Below, in pieces: positions 35,142-44,657 of a DNA stretch of 64,000 nucleotides. Below the pieces are notes generated by a model. The model was given only the letters and a program-made list of their open reading frames with translations, was not told the origin of the DNA and did not search any database. Position 1 is the stretch's first letter. Each line of letters begins with the position of its first letter. This DNA comes from Candidatus Raymondbacteria bacterium RIFOXYA2_FULL_49_16 (GTDB lineage: Bacteria; Fibrobacterota; OXYB2-FULL-49-7; XYB2-FULL-49-35). Position numbers and translations under genes: made by a program. The stretch lies in NCBI GenBank assembly GCA_001789205.1, contig MFYT01000039.1:76233-140232 (forward strand), read 5' to 3'.

Positions 35142-35171
35142 CAGAAAGCCCATTTTTATGTACTTTTAACA

Positions 35172-35201
35172 TACTGACCAATATGTATGTATAGGTCAGT
35201 A
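35172..35201 (+). promoter_or_regulatory. TetR-type operator palindrome before the RND operon
   Basis: Perfect 8-base arms TACTGACC and GGTCAGTA with a 14-base spacer. It lies between tetR and the efflux operon. A similar shorter version sits in front of tetR. Confidence 0.75.
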
Positions 35202-35227
35202 AATGTTTCACACCAGGAGAGGAGTGT

Positions 35228-36586
35228 ATGCGATTTTTAACCGTGGTTTTCAGCATGGTCTTTTTCCTTATGGTGCAAACCTTCCTTTTTGCGCAAGGGT
35301 TATTTGAAAGCGCTGGCCAGGAGGCTTCCAGTGCTGGAAACGAAGAGGCAAATCCGCTTTCTTTAAGCGGGTATTTAAAAGGTTCTCTCTGTGGCGGGCA
35401 AGACAACAACCATGTAATAGTTTCTTCAGGTAATGCCCAGGTATCGCTGAAACTTACGGCTGAAAGATCCGGATTGGCCAAGGCCTTTTCCGAAGTCCGT
35501 CTCAATGGCGGAAAAATCCGTGATTCATCGTCAATTGCGTGTGATGTTCGTGAAGCCTGGGCTTCTGCTTCTCCAGGGCCCTTTGATATCAAATTGGGGC
35601 GGCAAATTATCTCCTGGGGGCGGGCAGATGGCATCAATCCGACCAACACAATTACTCCAAAGGACGAAACCGCCCTTTCCTCTGAATTGGACGATACGCG
35701 ACTTGGCAACGAGCTTCTTCAGGTCAGGGCGAAAATAGGGTCTGCAAGCATCCAGGGAATTTGGGTCCCCTATTTTAGGCCCGATGTATTACCCCTTTCA
35801 GGCGCACAAATTCCCTCTGGAATAACATTGGCAGCACCTGCATATCCTGATTCGCGGGTGAATCATGCGGGTTATGCACTTCGCATGGAATACGCCTTTC
35901 CCTTAGTCGATGGCTCTGTTTCGTATTTCAATGGCTATCCAACGCTTCCGGGTTTTGATTTTTCAATAGGCCAGAGCGGCCTTTTACTCATGCCGCGCGC
36001 GTATCGCATCCATTCTATTGGCGCTGATTTTTCAACAACAATCAACGCAATTGGCCTGCGAGGCGAGGCAGCCATTAAATACCCTTACGATAACTATGAA
36101 AAGTATACCTATGTACCCAATCCCTATGCGCAATATGTCGCAGGGCTCGATAAATCCATTGGTAATTGGAATATTCTGCTCCAATATTCAGGCCTCTACG
36201 TTGTTGATTATCAGAAAATCGCTGACCCTGTGCTGTCCGACCCGTTTAATCCCATGGTCCAGGCGTTCTATGCCTTTGAATTGGCGCGTGCCAATATCAT
36301 CCAGATGAACAGGTTGTTTACCGGAACTGCGGACAAATTTAGCCATGCATGCACAGGCAACGTGCAGTGGAACACGCTCTACGAAACCCTGCATTTCAGA
36401 TTGGCAGGCATGTATAATTTTACCACAAAAGACTATGCGATCAATCCAAGCGTTTCCTACGATATCGCTGATGCCGTCACTCTGGTCGCGGGCGGCCGCT
36501 ACCTCAATGGGCCCGATGGAAATCTGAATGCCATGATCACCAATCTGATGAGTTTTGTATATACTGAACTCAAGGTATCGTTCTAG
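35228..36586 (+). CDS. Outer-membrane beta-barrel protein (DUF1302-like)
   Basis: A 452-residue exported protein with a signal peptide (MVFFLMVQTFLFAQG) and alternating strands, ending ELKVSF with terminal Phe. The segment LGRQIISWGRADGINPTNTI resembles DUF1302/OM barrel proteins that pair with RND-type exporters. GGAG sits ahead of ATG 35228. It is the first gene of the operon and probably the outer-membrane part of the pathway with the MMPL pump and LolA-like protein. Confidence 0.8.
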   Translation: MRFLTVVFSMVFFLMVQTFLFAQGLFESAGQEASSAGNEEANPLSLSGYLKGSLCGGQDNNHVIVSSGNAQVSLKLTAERSGLAKAFSEVRLNGGKIRDSSSIACDVREAWASASPGPFDIKLGRQIISWGRADGINPTNTITPKDETALSSELDDTRLGNELLQVRAKIGSASIQGIWVPYFRPDVLPLSGAQIPSGITLAAPAYPDSRVNHAGYALRMEYAFPLVDGSVSYFNGYPTLPGFDFSIGQSGLLLMPRAYRIHSIGADFSTTINAIGLRGEAAIKYPYDNYEKYTYVPNPYAQYVAGLDKSIGNWNILLQYSGLYVVDYQKIADPVLSDPFNPMVQAFYAFELARANIIQMNRLFTGTADKFSHACTGNVQWNTLYETLHFRLAGMYNFTTKDYAINPSVSYDIADAVTLVAGGRYLNGPDGNLNAMITNLMSFVYTELKVSF

Positions 36587-36620
36587 CCTTCTATGCAATA
36601 GAAAGAGAGGATTGTGCGCC

Positions 36621-38903
36621 ATGGATAAAGAATTCTTCGTCATACGTCATAGAGCGCCCATTATCGCTGCATGCCTGCTTTTAGCAGGCATAATGGGGTT
36701 TCAATTGAGAAAATTGGAAATTAACGCTGACTTTCTTTTCATGTTTTCTCCGACCATGCAGTCGCGTGTGAATACCGAAAAAATTGAGAAAATATTCGGT
36801 TCAAATGACATGCTTTTTGTTCTTCTTGAAACGCAGGATGTGCTGGACCAGGCAACGCTGGTGCGTGTGAAAAATATTGGTCAGGAACTTAAGAAGGTCC
36901 CTGGAATCAAAAATGTAATATCATTGTTCGACACAAAGGACATTCGCGGTGAAAACGGTTCAATGATTGTTGAACCAGCGGTTACGGCAATCCCAACGAC
37001 CGATGTAGAGCGTCGGGCCTTGAGGCAATCCCTGCTGGCCAATGAACTTGCCAAGGAAGTGGTGGTGTCAAAAGACTTCAAAGTGACTGCCATGCTCATG
37101 AGCCTTGATCTCAATGCTTCAAAAAAAGACATATACCAGGCTGTCAAAAACACGGTCCAGGCGTTTCCAGGCAATGAAAAGACGCTTATTGGCGGCATAC
37201 CTGCTTTTCAAACAGTGATCATTGACAATATAATCCACGATATCCTCATCCTGCTCCCAGGAGCGCTGCTTATCATTCTCTTTATTTTATATGCTTTTTT
37301 CCGGCAGATGCGCGGCATTGTGCTTCCCTTATGTGTTGTATTATTATCAACAATCTTTGGCATGGGCATTTTACCGCTCATGGGCTGGAAAATGACGGTT
37401 TTGTCCGCGATCCTTCCAATTATGGTTATCGCCTTTTCCAATAATTACGGTATATACCTGATTGCGCGATACCAGGACCTGTGCGCCAGCTCCGGTAGCC
37501 TGACAAAAAAACAGATTGCAGTTGATGTGTTCAGGGTTCTGTATAAGCCTATCCTGTTTTCAGGAATCACCACCATGGTTGGGCTGCTGGGCATGCTTTT
37601 CCACGCCATTATACCAGCCAAACAAATCGGTGTAGCAGCGTCCATTGCCATAGGTTTTTCACTTGTGGTCAGTTTGGGGGGAATCCCGGCTATTTTATCC
37701 ATGTTGAAATTGCCCAAAAAAAAGACCAGGAGCGCTGGGCTTGGTTCTGTACCGCTTTTGGATTCGGGCCTGCATAAAACAGCGGAAGTAGTTGTGCGGC
37801 GCCCTGGAATGGTATTGCTTGCAGCGGCAATCATAGCTGCCGTGGGAATCGGATCAGCAACACACGTAATCGTGGACGCAAACCAGGAGAACCTGTTTGG
37901 GAAAAACCACCCAATCACCACATGCACACGGCTCATAAACCGACATTTCGGCGGTTCGCAAAATGTTTCAGTGCTTTTTGAAGGTGATATAAAAGATCCG
38001 CAGCTGCTACGTTTAATGGAGAGCTACAAGGACACGCTGCAGAAGCTGCCTGGAGTGGGACAGGTCACCTCAATAGCGGACATTATCCGGATCATGAGCA
38101 AGGCGCTGAACGATTCGGGCACACCCGGGTACAATAGCATTCCCGATACCCGTGATGCAATTGCGCAATATCTTGAACTCTATTCCATGAGCGGAAGTCC
38201 TGAAGATTTTGAACGCCTAGTTGACTTTAATTACGAAAAGGCCCAATTTATCGTGCGTATTACCAATGGCGCAACGCCAATAATCAATACCATTATACGC
38301 AAAATAGACACCATGCGTAAAAAGGACAAATCCATAGCGTTTGTAGGCGGTTGGGCAGCCATGTTTGCGGAATTGGCAGCAGTCATGTTAAAGGGACAAA
38401 TCATGTCCATTGTATCTGCTTTGTGCGCCATTGTCATTTTAGTCATGTTCATGTTCCGTTCAGTGGTTGCCGGGTTGCTATCCGCAATTCCCCTGGTATT
38501 TGCCATTGTCGTTGGGTTTGGCACCATGGGTGCGTTTGGCATTTATTTGGATGTTGCCACAGCGCTTATCACCTCAATTATAATAGGCACTGGCGTTGAT
38601 TTTACTTTGCAGTTTCTCTGGAGATACCGCAGCATACGCCAAAGCGGCATGTCCTATGGAGAGGCCATAAAAGAAACCTATGCGACCATTGGAAGGGCCA
38701 TTGTCTTCAATGCTTTTTGCGTGGCTTCGGGTCTGGGCGTTATGATTTTTTCGTCCATACCGCCGCTTCGGTATTTTGCCATACTTTTTGGCGTGCTTAC
38801 CCTTGCGTGCATGTGCGGGGCGCTGATTGTGATACCAGCGCTGTGCCTGGTCTGCAAGCCCAAGTTTTTAGAACCAATACAAGCGGATAACACTCATTCT
38901 TGA
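36621..38903 (+). CDS. RND/MMPL-superfamily exporter
   Basis: About 761 residues with the RND layout in two halves, each with a large periplasmic loop and a helix bundle. First half: helix near the N-terminus and a bundle around residues 210-360 (LLPGALLIILFILYAFF, LPIMVIAFSNNYGIYLIARYQDL). Second half: residues 390-760 (SIVSALCAIVILVMFMFRSVVAG, TSIIIGTGVDFTLQFLWRY). This is the lipid- or hopanoid-exporter-like MMPL type rather than the tripartite multidrug type. ATG 36621 is preferred over 36555, which overlaps the barrel gene. It is flanked by a barrel and a LolA-like gene. Confidence 0.85.
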   Translation: MDKEFFVIRHRAPIIAACLLLAGIMGFQLRKLEINADFLFMFSPTMQSRVNTEKIEKIFGSNDMLFVLLETQDVLDQATLVRVKNIGQELKKVPGIKNVISLFDTKDIRGENGSMIVEPAVTAIPTTDVERRALRQSLLANELAKEVVVSKDFKVTAMLMSLDLNASKKDIYQAVKNTVQAFPGNEKTLIGGIPAFQTVIIDNIIHDILILLPGALLIILFILYAFFRQMRGIVLPLCVVLLSTIFGMGILPLMGWKMTVLSAILPIMVIAFSNNYGIYLIARYQDLCASSGSLTKKQIAVDVFRVLYKPILFSGITTMVGLLGMLFHAIIPAKQIGVAASIAIGFSLVVSLGGIPAILSMLKLPKKKTRSAGLGSVPLLDSGLHKTAEVVVRRPGMVLLAAAIIAAVGIGSATHVIVDANQENLFGKNHPITTCTRLINRHFGGSQNVSVLFEGDIKDPQLLRLMESYKDTLQKLPGVGQVTSIADIIRIMSKALNDSGTPGYNSIPDTRDAIAQYLELYSMSGSPEDFERLVDFNYEKAQFIVRITNGATPIINTIIRKIDTMRKKDKSIAFVGGWAAMFAELAAVMLKGQIMSIVSALCAIVILVMFMFRSVVAGLLSAIPLVFAIVVGFGTMGAFGIYLDVATALITSIIIGTGVDFTLQFLWRYRSIRQSGMSYGEAIKETYATIGRAIVFNAFCVASGLGVMIFSSIPPLRYFAILFGVLTLACMCGALIVIPALCLVCKPKFLEPIQADNTHS

Positions 38904-38915
38904 AGGAGGTAATAT

Positions 38916-39707
38916 ATGCGCAGGTCTCTCATGAGTATTTCCCTGGCTGCAATACTGGCCTTGGCTGCGATTGTGTTTTCACAGGAAAATCCCAAACAGA
39001 TTGTGCAAAAGTCGCAGGATGCCATGACTGTTGCAGGTTCAGAATCCATCAGTACCCTTACTATCAATGATGGTAAAGGCAATCAGCGGGTGCGGAAGTT
39101 CTCGTCCGCGCAAAAGGCCGATGCTTCCAAGCAGGTGACAAAGATGGTCATGAGGTTTCTTGAACCAGCGGATGTAAAAGGCACGGGCATACTCACGTTC
39201 GACTATGACAACAAGGACGATGATATGTGGCTGTATATGCCCGCGCTCAGAAAGGTCCGCCGAATTGTGAGCGGGGAGAAGACAAAAAGCTTTATGGGTT
39301 CTGAATTTTCCAATGCTGATATTACCAAGCCGTCGATGTCGGATTTTACCTATGCAATGCTGGGCAGTGAAACACTTAATGATGTTGCGTGCTGGAAAAT
39401 AGAGATGACACCCGCGTCTTCGGCCATAGGCGATGCATGCGGATATTCCAAAAAAATCGCCTGGATTGGGAAAGAGGATTATACTACACGAAAAACGGAG
39501 TTCTTTGACCTGGCCGGGTCGCTGACAAAGGTGATGATAACAGACAAAATCACGTGTCTCGATGAAAAGCACAAGAAATACCAGCCAGTGGACATTACCA
39601 TGCAGAACAAGCAGAATGGCCGTTCGTCCAGGTTTGTGATAGAAAAAGTGGTTTTTAATCCGAATGTTAAAGATGCATATTTTACCACAGATTATTTGGA
39701 GAAATAG
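38916..39707 (+). CDS. LolA-like outer-membrane lipoprotein-sorting protein (copy 2)
   Basis: A 263-residue periplasmic protein with a signal peptide (LAAILALAAIVFSQ). It has the COG2834 core DDMWLYMPALRKVRRI and SFMGSEFSNADITKPSM, homologous to the protein at 27951-28688. It should carry a hydrophobic cargo between the MMPL pump and the outer membrane. A strong GGAGG site precedes ATG 38916, 12 bp after the pump gene. Confidence 0.85.
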   Translation: MRRSLMSISLAAILALAAIVFSQENPKQIVQKSQDAMTVAGSESISTLTINDGKGNQRVRKFSSAQKADASKQVTKMVMRFLEPADVKGTGILTFDYDNKDDDMWLYMPALRKVRRIVSGEKTKSFMGSEFSNADITKPSMSDFTYAMLGSETLNDVACWKIEMTPASSAIGDACGYSKKIAWIGKEDYTTRKTEFFDLAGSLTKVMITDKITCLDEKHKKYQPVDITMQNKQNGRSSRFVIEKVVFNPNVKDAYFTTDYLEK

Positions 39708-39712
39708 ATTGT

Positions 39713-40183
39713 ATGAAGGGAAATAGCAGTCTGCGTCTTAATGCGTGCAGTGTAATCCTGAGACTGGTTTTGTTCTGCTTTTCCTGCGTCTGCGCGCAGT
39801 CAGAGGGCGATAGTATTCTTGGGCAATGGTATACTGAAAAATGCCAGGCTGCGTTTCATTTTTACTGTTCTGGTCAGGAATACAAAGCAAAGATGGTTCC
39901 TCTTGAAAAACCTGATATGGTGGACACAAAAAATCCGGTTGATTCCCTTAAGACGCGAAAGTTGAATGGCACAACGACTATTTATGGCCTTGTATACAAT
40001 TCCAAGAAAAAGCAATGGGAAAATGGGAAAGTGTATAATCCTGAAGACGGGAGAACGTATTCCTGTTATTGTTTTCTGAAAAAGGGCGGAACTCAGTTGT
40101 TTTTCAAGGGGTATCTTGGTGTAAGTGTTTTAGGTGGAAGCCAAATATGGACACGGGAGAAATGCACAAAGGGCCGAAGGTAA
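39713..40183 (+). CDS. DUF2147 family secreted protein
   Basis: A 156-residue protein with a signal peptide. The family pattern is visible: ILGQWYTEKCQAAFHFYCSG, KNPVDSLKTRKLNGTTTIYGL and KVYNPEDGRTYSCYCFLKKG. DUF2147 proteins are small periplasmic or surface beta proteins of unknown function. It follows the LolA-like gene by 5 bp, so it is the last gene of the TetR-controlled operon. Confidence 0.75.
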   Translation: MKGNSSLRLNACSVILRLVLFCFSCVCAQSEGDSILGQWYTEKCQAAFHFYCSGQEYKAKMVPLEKPDMVDTKNPVDSLKTRKLNGTTTIYGLVYNSKKKQWENGKVYNPEDGRTYSCYCFLKKGGTQLFFKGYLGVSVLGGSQIWTREKCTKGRR

Positions 40184-40472
40184 TTACTTAGGTTTCTAAC
40201 GCATGCGCTACCAGAGCCTAGTGGTAAGTGCAGGCTTTCTAAGATGGTATTTAAAACACCTGGACAAGCTCAAAAAAGCCCTTAATGTGTAAGATGCTGA
40301 GAATAAGAAAGATAGCTATCGTGGGCATTTTGCATTATCGGAATAGTGCGAGTCAGTGCGGAATTATGCCGGATTTTTCCTGAAATTTGTCACTGTTTTT
40401 CAGCCTTTTTTATATCGCCAGAAGGTTTTTCCTGGTATCTTAAAGATGTAATAATCGAAGGAGATATAACCA
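40184..40472. other. Intergenic region, no clear gene
   Basis: 289 bp between the RND operon and the next secreted-protein gene. A 29-codon frame at 40203-40292 (ending LKHLDKLKKALNV) lacks a ribosome site and is probably a relic or chance. No terminator with a T-run was found. The promoter of the gene at 40473 must lie here. Confidence 0.4.
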
Positions 40473-42494
40473 ATGCTGAAAACAATGCTCATGATCGCGG
40501 CGATTTTTCTTCCGGTAATTGTAATGGGTATACCCCAACAGGGTCAGATTGTTGTTGATCCAGACCATCCTGGCCGCATGGTTTATAATGATGTGTACGA
40601 GAACAGCCGCCTTAAACCCTGTTTTTTCGCTGGTCCGGGCGATCCTGAGGATTTTTTCTACAACAATACTCAGGCCAATATCGATCTGCTTGTGGCAAAA
40701 GGCGCACGCTGCACATATATTACAGCGTATCTGGGTGATTTTGGCGGCGGCGATCCTGGCACTGGAACCACACTTGATGCAACCTTGAATACCTGGGAAA
40801 CATACATAACAGCGCTCGAGAATGCGGAAATCATCACGGTTTTTTTCTTCTACGACGACAGCAAGGCGCGTCCTTCAACCTGGCAGACAGACGTGGACAA
40901 AATTGTAGCAAAATTCAAGCATCACAAGCTGCTTGTCTGGTCTATTGCCGAGGAATACAGCGAAGAGCTTACAATATCGCAAGTATCGGAAGTGGCCGCG
41001 AGAATCAAATCACAGGATGAATACGGCCATGTTGTTGGCGTGCACCAGCTAAATGGCACCAGCTTCAATTTCAACAACGATGCCAATCTTGAGATGTTCC
41101 TGATCCAATACAATGTTTCAACGCCAGACGCCATACATACGGGCATGGTCAATGCGTGGAACAATACAGGCGGGAACAAAATCATCAACATGTCTGAGAT
41201 AGCCAACCACGCAACGCAAACCAGGGCAATGGTACGTAAATGGAACTGGGCCGCGGCCATGGGCGGCGCCTCGGCCATTCAAATACTTGGCATGGGAAGG
41301 GCAAGCGATCCCTCTGCCAACAATGAACAAGGCAAATACGATGACTGCGTTGCGCTCATGGATTTCTTTGAAGGTACTGATGTCAATGCCATGGCGCCGC
41401 GTGATGACCTCAAATCAGGCGCAACCAAGTGGCTGCTCGCATATCCGGGGCATTCGTATATTGCTTACACTGACAATCTGAATGGAAACATGGGCGTTGC
41501 AGACATGACCGCAGGGTCGTATTCACTGCAATGGCTCGACATCACGACCGGAACCGTTTCGCAGACACAGGCAACGCTAACAGCCAGCGCAAACACGGTT
41601 ATTGCTCCGGTTGGTTTTTCCGGGCATGAAGTCGCAGTATGGATCACCAACGGGTCCACTGGAGCAACCCCAATACTCACATCAGTCGTGGTGAGCCCTC
41701 CTGCTGACACAATCCTTGTCAATGGGTCAGCGACATTCATTGGCCAGGCAAAGGACCAGTATGGCGCAAATTTCAGTGAAACCCTGGTCTGGTCGGTAAA
41801 TGGCGGCGGTTCTGTCAGCAATGGAACGTTTACCAGCAATGGAACAGCAGGAACATACCTGGTAATCGCCCGGGCAGCGTCTGACGCGGGTGTCCGTGAT
41901 ACAGCCATGGTCGTGGCGCGTCAAGAATACCCGGCGCCAGTCGCGGACAACGCGGACCTGACCACGCAGGCAAACACCCTAGTGGGAATCTCGCTGCCGT
42001 TTCACAGTATTTCCCAGGGCCCATTTTCATTTATTATTATACAGCAGCCCGTCCATGGGACAGCGACGGCAACAGGTAATGACGCAGAGTATACTCCTGA
42101 AAACGGTTTTATGGGTCTGGATACGTTTACGTGGAAGGTGACTGATCTTTCCAATGGCAAGGAATCAGACACAGCCGTGGTCACCATTACCGTGGAAGGT
42201 ATGGGAAATGTTTCCCACTATAATGATTTCCCGGAAAATTCTTTACGGATAAGCGCCTGTCCCAATCCGTTCAATCCTTCAGTGATCATTTCAGTCCCGG
42301 GTTTAATATCGCTTCAGCAGCCTTCCCGCGTATGCATATTTGACACTGGGAGCCGTCTGGTCGCTGATTTGAGCGCGCAGGTTGTGGACGATACGGTATC
42401 GTGGAACGCGTCGAATGTACCCTCGGGAATTTATTTTATAAAAGTTACTTATGGCGGGACTGTGTTCGCAAAGAAGATATCGTTAATCCGGTAA
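40473..42494 (+). CDS. Secreted TIM-barrel hydrolase-like protein with Ig-like and sorting domains
   Basis: A 673-residue exported protein with a signal peptide. Residues about 20-330 look like a glycoside-hydrolase-type barrel (VYENSRLKPCFFAGPGDPEDFF, HHKLLVWSIAEEYSEE). A beta module reads DMTAGSYSLQWLDITTGTV, as in PF12904-type domains next to collagenase/apiosidase-like barrels. An Ig-like (ADTILVNGSATFIGQAKDQYGA) and a cadherin-like repeat follow, then a PNPFNPSV sorting domain. The enzyme activity is not known. SD AAGGAG precedes ATG 40473. Confidence 0.7.
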   Translation: MLKTMLMIAAIFLPVIVMGIPQQGQIVVDPDHPGRMVYNDVYENSRLKPCFFAGPGDPEDFFYNNTQANIDLLVAKGARCTYITAYLGDFGGGDPGTGTTLDATLNTWETYITALENAEIITVFFFYDDSKARPSTWQTDVDKIVAKFKHHKLLVWSIAEEYSEELTISQVSEVAARIKSQDEYGHVVGVHQLNGTSFNFNNDANLEMFLIQYNVSTPDAIHTGMVNAWNNTGGNKIINMSEIANHATQTRAMVRKWNWAAAMGGASAIQILGMGRASDPSANNEQGKYDDCVALMDFFEGTDVNAMAPRDDLKSGATKWLLAYPGHSYIAYTDNLNGNMGVADMTAGSYSLQWLDITTGTVSQTQATLTASANTVIAPVGFSGHEVAVWITNGSTGATPILTSVVVSPPADTILVNGSATFIGQAKDQYGANFSETLVWSVNGGGSVSNGTFTSNGTAGTYLVIARAASDAGVRDTAMVVARQEYPAPVADNADLTTQANTLVGISLPFHSISQGPFSFIIIQQPVHGTATATGNDAEYTPENGFMGLDTFTWKVTDLSNGKESDTAVVTITVEGMGNVSHYNDFPENSLRISACPNPFNPSVIISVPGLISLQQPSRVCIFDTGSRLVADLSAQVVDDTVSWNASNVPSGIYFIKVTYGGTVFAKKISLIR

Positions 42495-42509
42495 CGCAAG
42501 GAGTTGCAC

Positions 42510-43874
42510 ATGAAAACCATCCTCATTATTCTGGTTCTGGTCCTGTCTCAGGCCGCCTTGTGCGCGGGCGTTTTCCCTGGAAGCGCGTGGCAATCCAGGC
42601 GTCCGATCGACGCGGGCCTCGACTCTCTGAAGCTAGTCCAAATCCAAAACTATTTGGGCGGCAGGGGCTGCATTGTCCGCAACGGGTACATGGTCTATAC
42701 CTGGGGAAACCAGTCGCAGCGGACCGATGTCGCCTCGGCCTGTAAACCGTGGTTCAGCACTTTCCTGTTCAAGGCCGTGGAGGACGGAAAACTTTCCAGC
42801 GTTGATGAAAAGGTCGTTAACTACTGGTCCTGCCTCAATGATCTGAACGCGTCCCTGGGGTACAAGGACCGGAACATAACCTTCCGGCACATGGCCAACC
42901 AGATTTCATGCTACGGCGTACATGAGGCGCCCGGCACGGCCTTTGATTATAACGACTGGCAGATGGCCTTGTTCTGGGACATACTCTTTACGCATGTTTA
43001 TGGCGCTACGTATAGTACCGTTGACGCCACCGTATTACACCCCCTTCTCACTGATATCATGCAGTGTCAGGACAACCCCACGATGATGGCGTTCGGCACT
43101 GGTGATCGTCCGGGCAGGGTGGGCGTTTCAGTGCGCGACTTTGCCAGGTTCGGACTTCTTTATCTCAACAAGGGCAACTGGAACGGAACGCAGATCATGA
43201 GCGAGGCCAATGCCGTAAAGGCCGTGACCGAACCGCTTCCGAATTCCATTCCGCGGACCACCGGACAGGCCGCATCCATGTGTTCGGACCGGCGGACCAT
43301 CGGTTCCGGGACCATTCCTGACAATCAGACAGACCACAATGGTAGTTATTCCTGGCTCTGGTGGCTCAATGGGACCGATAGAAACGGCTATAAGGTGTGG
43401 CCTGACGCGCCTGATGATGTCGCTGCCTGCCTGGGCCATGCCAACGGTAAGCGCGGCATGTGCTTTATTCCCAGCATGGGCATAGTGATGTCGTGGAACG
43501 ACACCAAACTTGACCAGTATCCGGCCGGCCCGCCCCATCCGCTGAACACGGCCCTGGAATACCTGGTGCAGGCTGATGCCAACTCAACCGCGCCTGGCAC
43601 GCCGCAGGGTTTTGGCGCAATATCTTCAGAAACACCCGCCATCCATATCTTTCCCAATCCATTCAATCCTGAGGTCACAATTGTTACAAGGATCCAAAGT
43701 AATCTTCCCGCGCGTGTTGAAATGTGCGATATCGCGGGCCGATACATTGCGACGCTGCGGCTGGAAAATAATACGGCTGTCTGGAATGCGGGAGACAACC
43801 CATCCGGCACGTATATCGCCCGCATGGTACAGGGCGGAAACAGCGTTTCGAGAATGGTCACCCTCAGAAAATAG
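42510..43874 (+). CDS. Secreted serine beta-lactamase-family hydrolase with sorting domain
   Basis: A 454-residue exported protein. The SxxK motif is SACK in TDVASACKPWF and the second motif is YND in AFDYNDWQMALF, so it is a class C beta-lactamase/esterase-like domain; these often act as esterases or peptidases rather than on antibiotics. The sorting domain ends it (FPNPFNPEVTI). ATG 42510 is used because AAGGAG lies 6 bases upstream; TTG 42504 is unlikely. It follows the preceding gene by 15 bp and may be co-transcribed with it. Confidence 0.8.
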   Translation: MKTILIILVLVLSQAALCAGVFPGSAWQSRRPIDAGLDSLKLVQIQNYLGGRGCIVRNGYMVYTWGNQSQRTDVASACKPWFSTFLFKAVEDGKLSSVDEKVVNYWSCLNDLNASLGYKDRNITFRHMANQISCYGVHEAPGTAFDYNDWQMALFWDILFTHVYGATYSTVDATVLHPLLTDIMQCQDNPTMMAFGTGDRPGRVGVSVRDFARFGLLYLNKGNWNGTQIMSEANAVKAVTEPLPNSIPRTTGQAASMCSDRRTIGSGTIPDNQTDHNGSYSWLWWLNGTDRNGYKVWPDAPDDVAACLGHANGKRGMCFIPSMGIVMSWNDTKLDQYPAGPPHPLNTALEYLVQADANSTAPGTPQGFGAISSETPAIHIFPNPFNPEVTIVTRIQSNLPARVEMCDIAGRYIATLRLENNTAVWNAGDNPSGTYIARMVQGGNSVSRMVTLRK

Positions 43875-43891
43875 GCCACTGAAAAAAAGTA

Positions 43892-43926
43892 TTGACTTTC
43901 CTTTGTAATGTTGCTATATTAGCAAC
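43892..43926 (+). promoter_or_regulatory. iclR promoter with operator over the -10
   Basis: -35 TTGACT (43892-43897), 17-base spacer and -10 TATATT (43915-43920). The palindrome GTTGCTA-TAT-TAGCAAC (43910-43926) covers the -10. Transcription should start about 43927, two bases before the ATG at 43929, so the message is nearly leaderless and the operator is likely autoregulatory. Confidence 0.75.
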
Positions 43927-43928
43927 AA

Positions 43929-44657
43929 ATGCTTCCGGCACAACCCAACCAGAGCCTCATCGACGGCCTTACTGTTATCCAGGCACTTGCCATGCGCGAC
44001 GCGCCGGTCGGGTGCCGCGAACTGGCCAGGGAGACAGGCATCGAGCTTACCAAAGTCAACAGGCTGCTTAAAACCCTGGCGCATATTGGCCTGGCCCGCC
44101 AGAATCCGGGACGCAAATATATCACTGGCCCGGGAATTCATGTGCTTGCCTCCCAGGCGCTCCATGGTTCAGGGCTTTTAAAGACCGCTTTTGATCCTCT
44201 GGAAAAGCTATCACAGCTCAACCTTATCGTGGCGCTGGGTGTGCTCTGGCGCGACCAGGTGAGTTATCTCTATTTCCGCACACCCGGCACCAGCGCTGCA
44301 CAGGCCATTGGCAGCCTGGGGCTGTTTCCTGCGTCGCAGTCAAGCATAGGCATGGTCACGCTTGCGGGTATGGAAATGGAAGAGGTGAAGTCATTATATG
44401 CGGGCAAAGTCATCCCAGGGTACGAGAATTCGCAGGCACTTTTTTTCAAGGAAGTGCAAAAGACCCGGGAACAGGGTTATGGTTTGGTGTACCGCGATGA
44501 TACAAAAGAGACCAGCATGGCAGTGGCAGTGGGAATGCCTCTGGTGGGTGCCATTGCACTTTCCGGCAGAATGAAAAACAACGAACAGAATACGTATCTG
44601 AAAATACTGAAAAACATTGCAAAGGAAATAACAGAAAGGCTGGAAAAAAACTTATGA
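43929..44657 (+). CDS. IclR-family transcriptional regulator
   Basis: A 242-residue protein with an N-terminal winged HTH (VGCRELARETGIELTKVNRLLKTLAHIGLA) and a C-terminal effector domain of the IclR type (LFPASQSSIGMVTLAG, GYGLVYRDDTKETSMAVAVGMPLVGAIALSG). It probably controls the two downstream FAD oxidoreductase genes, which overlap it by 4 bp at the first junction. The palindrome over its promoter suggests autorepression. The ligand is unknown, perhaps a sugar-derived acid. Confidence 0.85.
   Translation: MLPAQPNQSLIDGLTVIQALAMRDAPVGCRELARETGIELTKVNRLLKTLAHIGLARQNPGRKYITGPGIHVLASQALHGSGLLKTAFDPLEKLSQLNLIVALGVLWRDQVSYLYFRTPGTSAAQAIGSLGLFPASQSSIGMVTLAGMEMEEVKSLYAGKVIPGYENSQALFFKEVQKTREQGYGLVYRDDTKETSMAVAVGMPLVGAIALSGRMKNNEQNTYLKILKNIAKEITERLEKNL

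Noticed and set aside
40203-40292. 29-codon frame ending LKHLDKLKKALNV
   Set aside because: No ribosome site, no neighbour coupling and too short to judge; kept only as a note.
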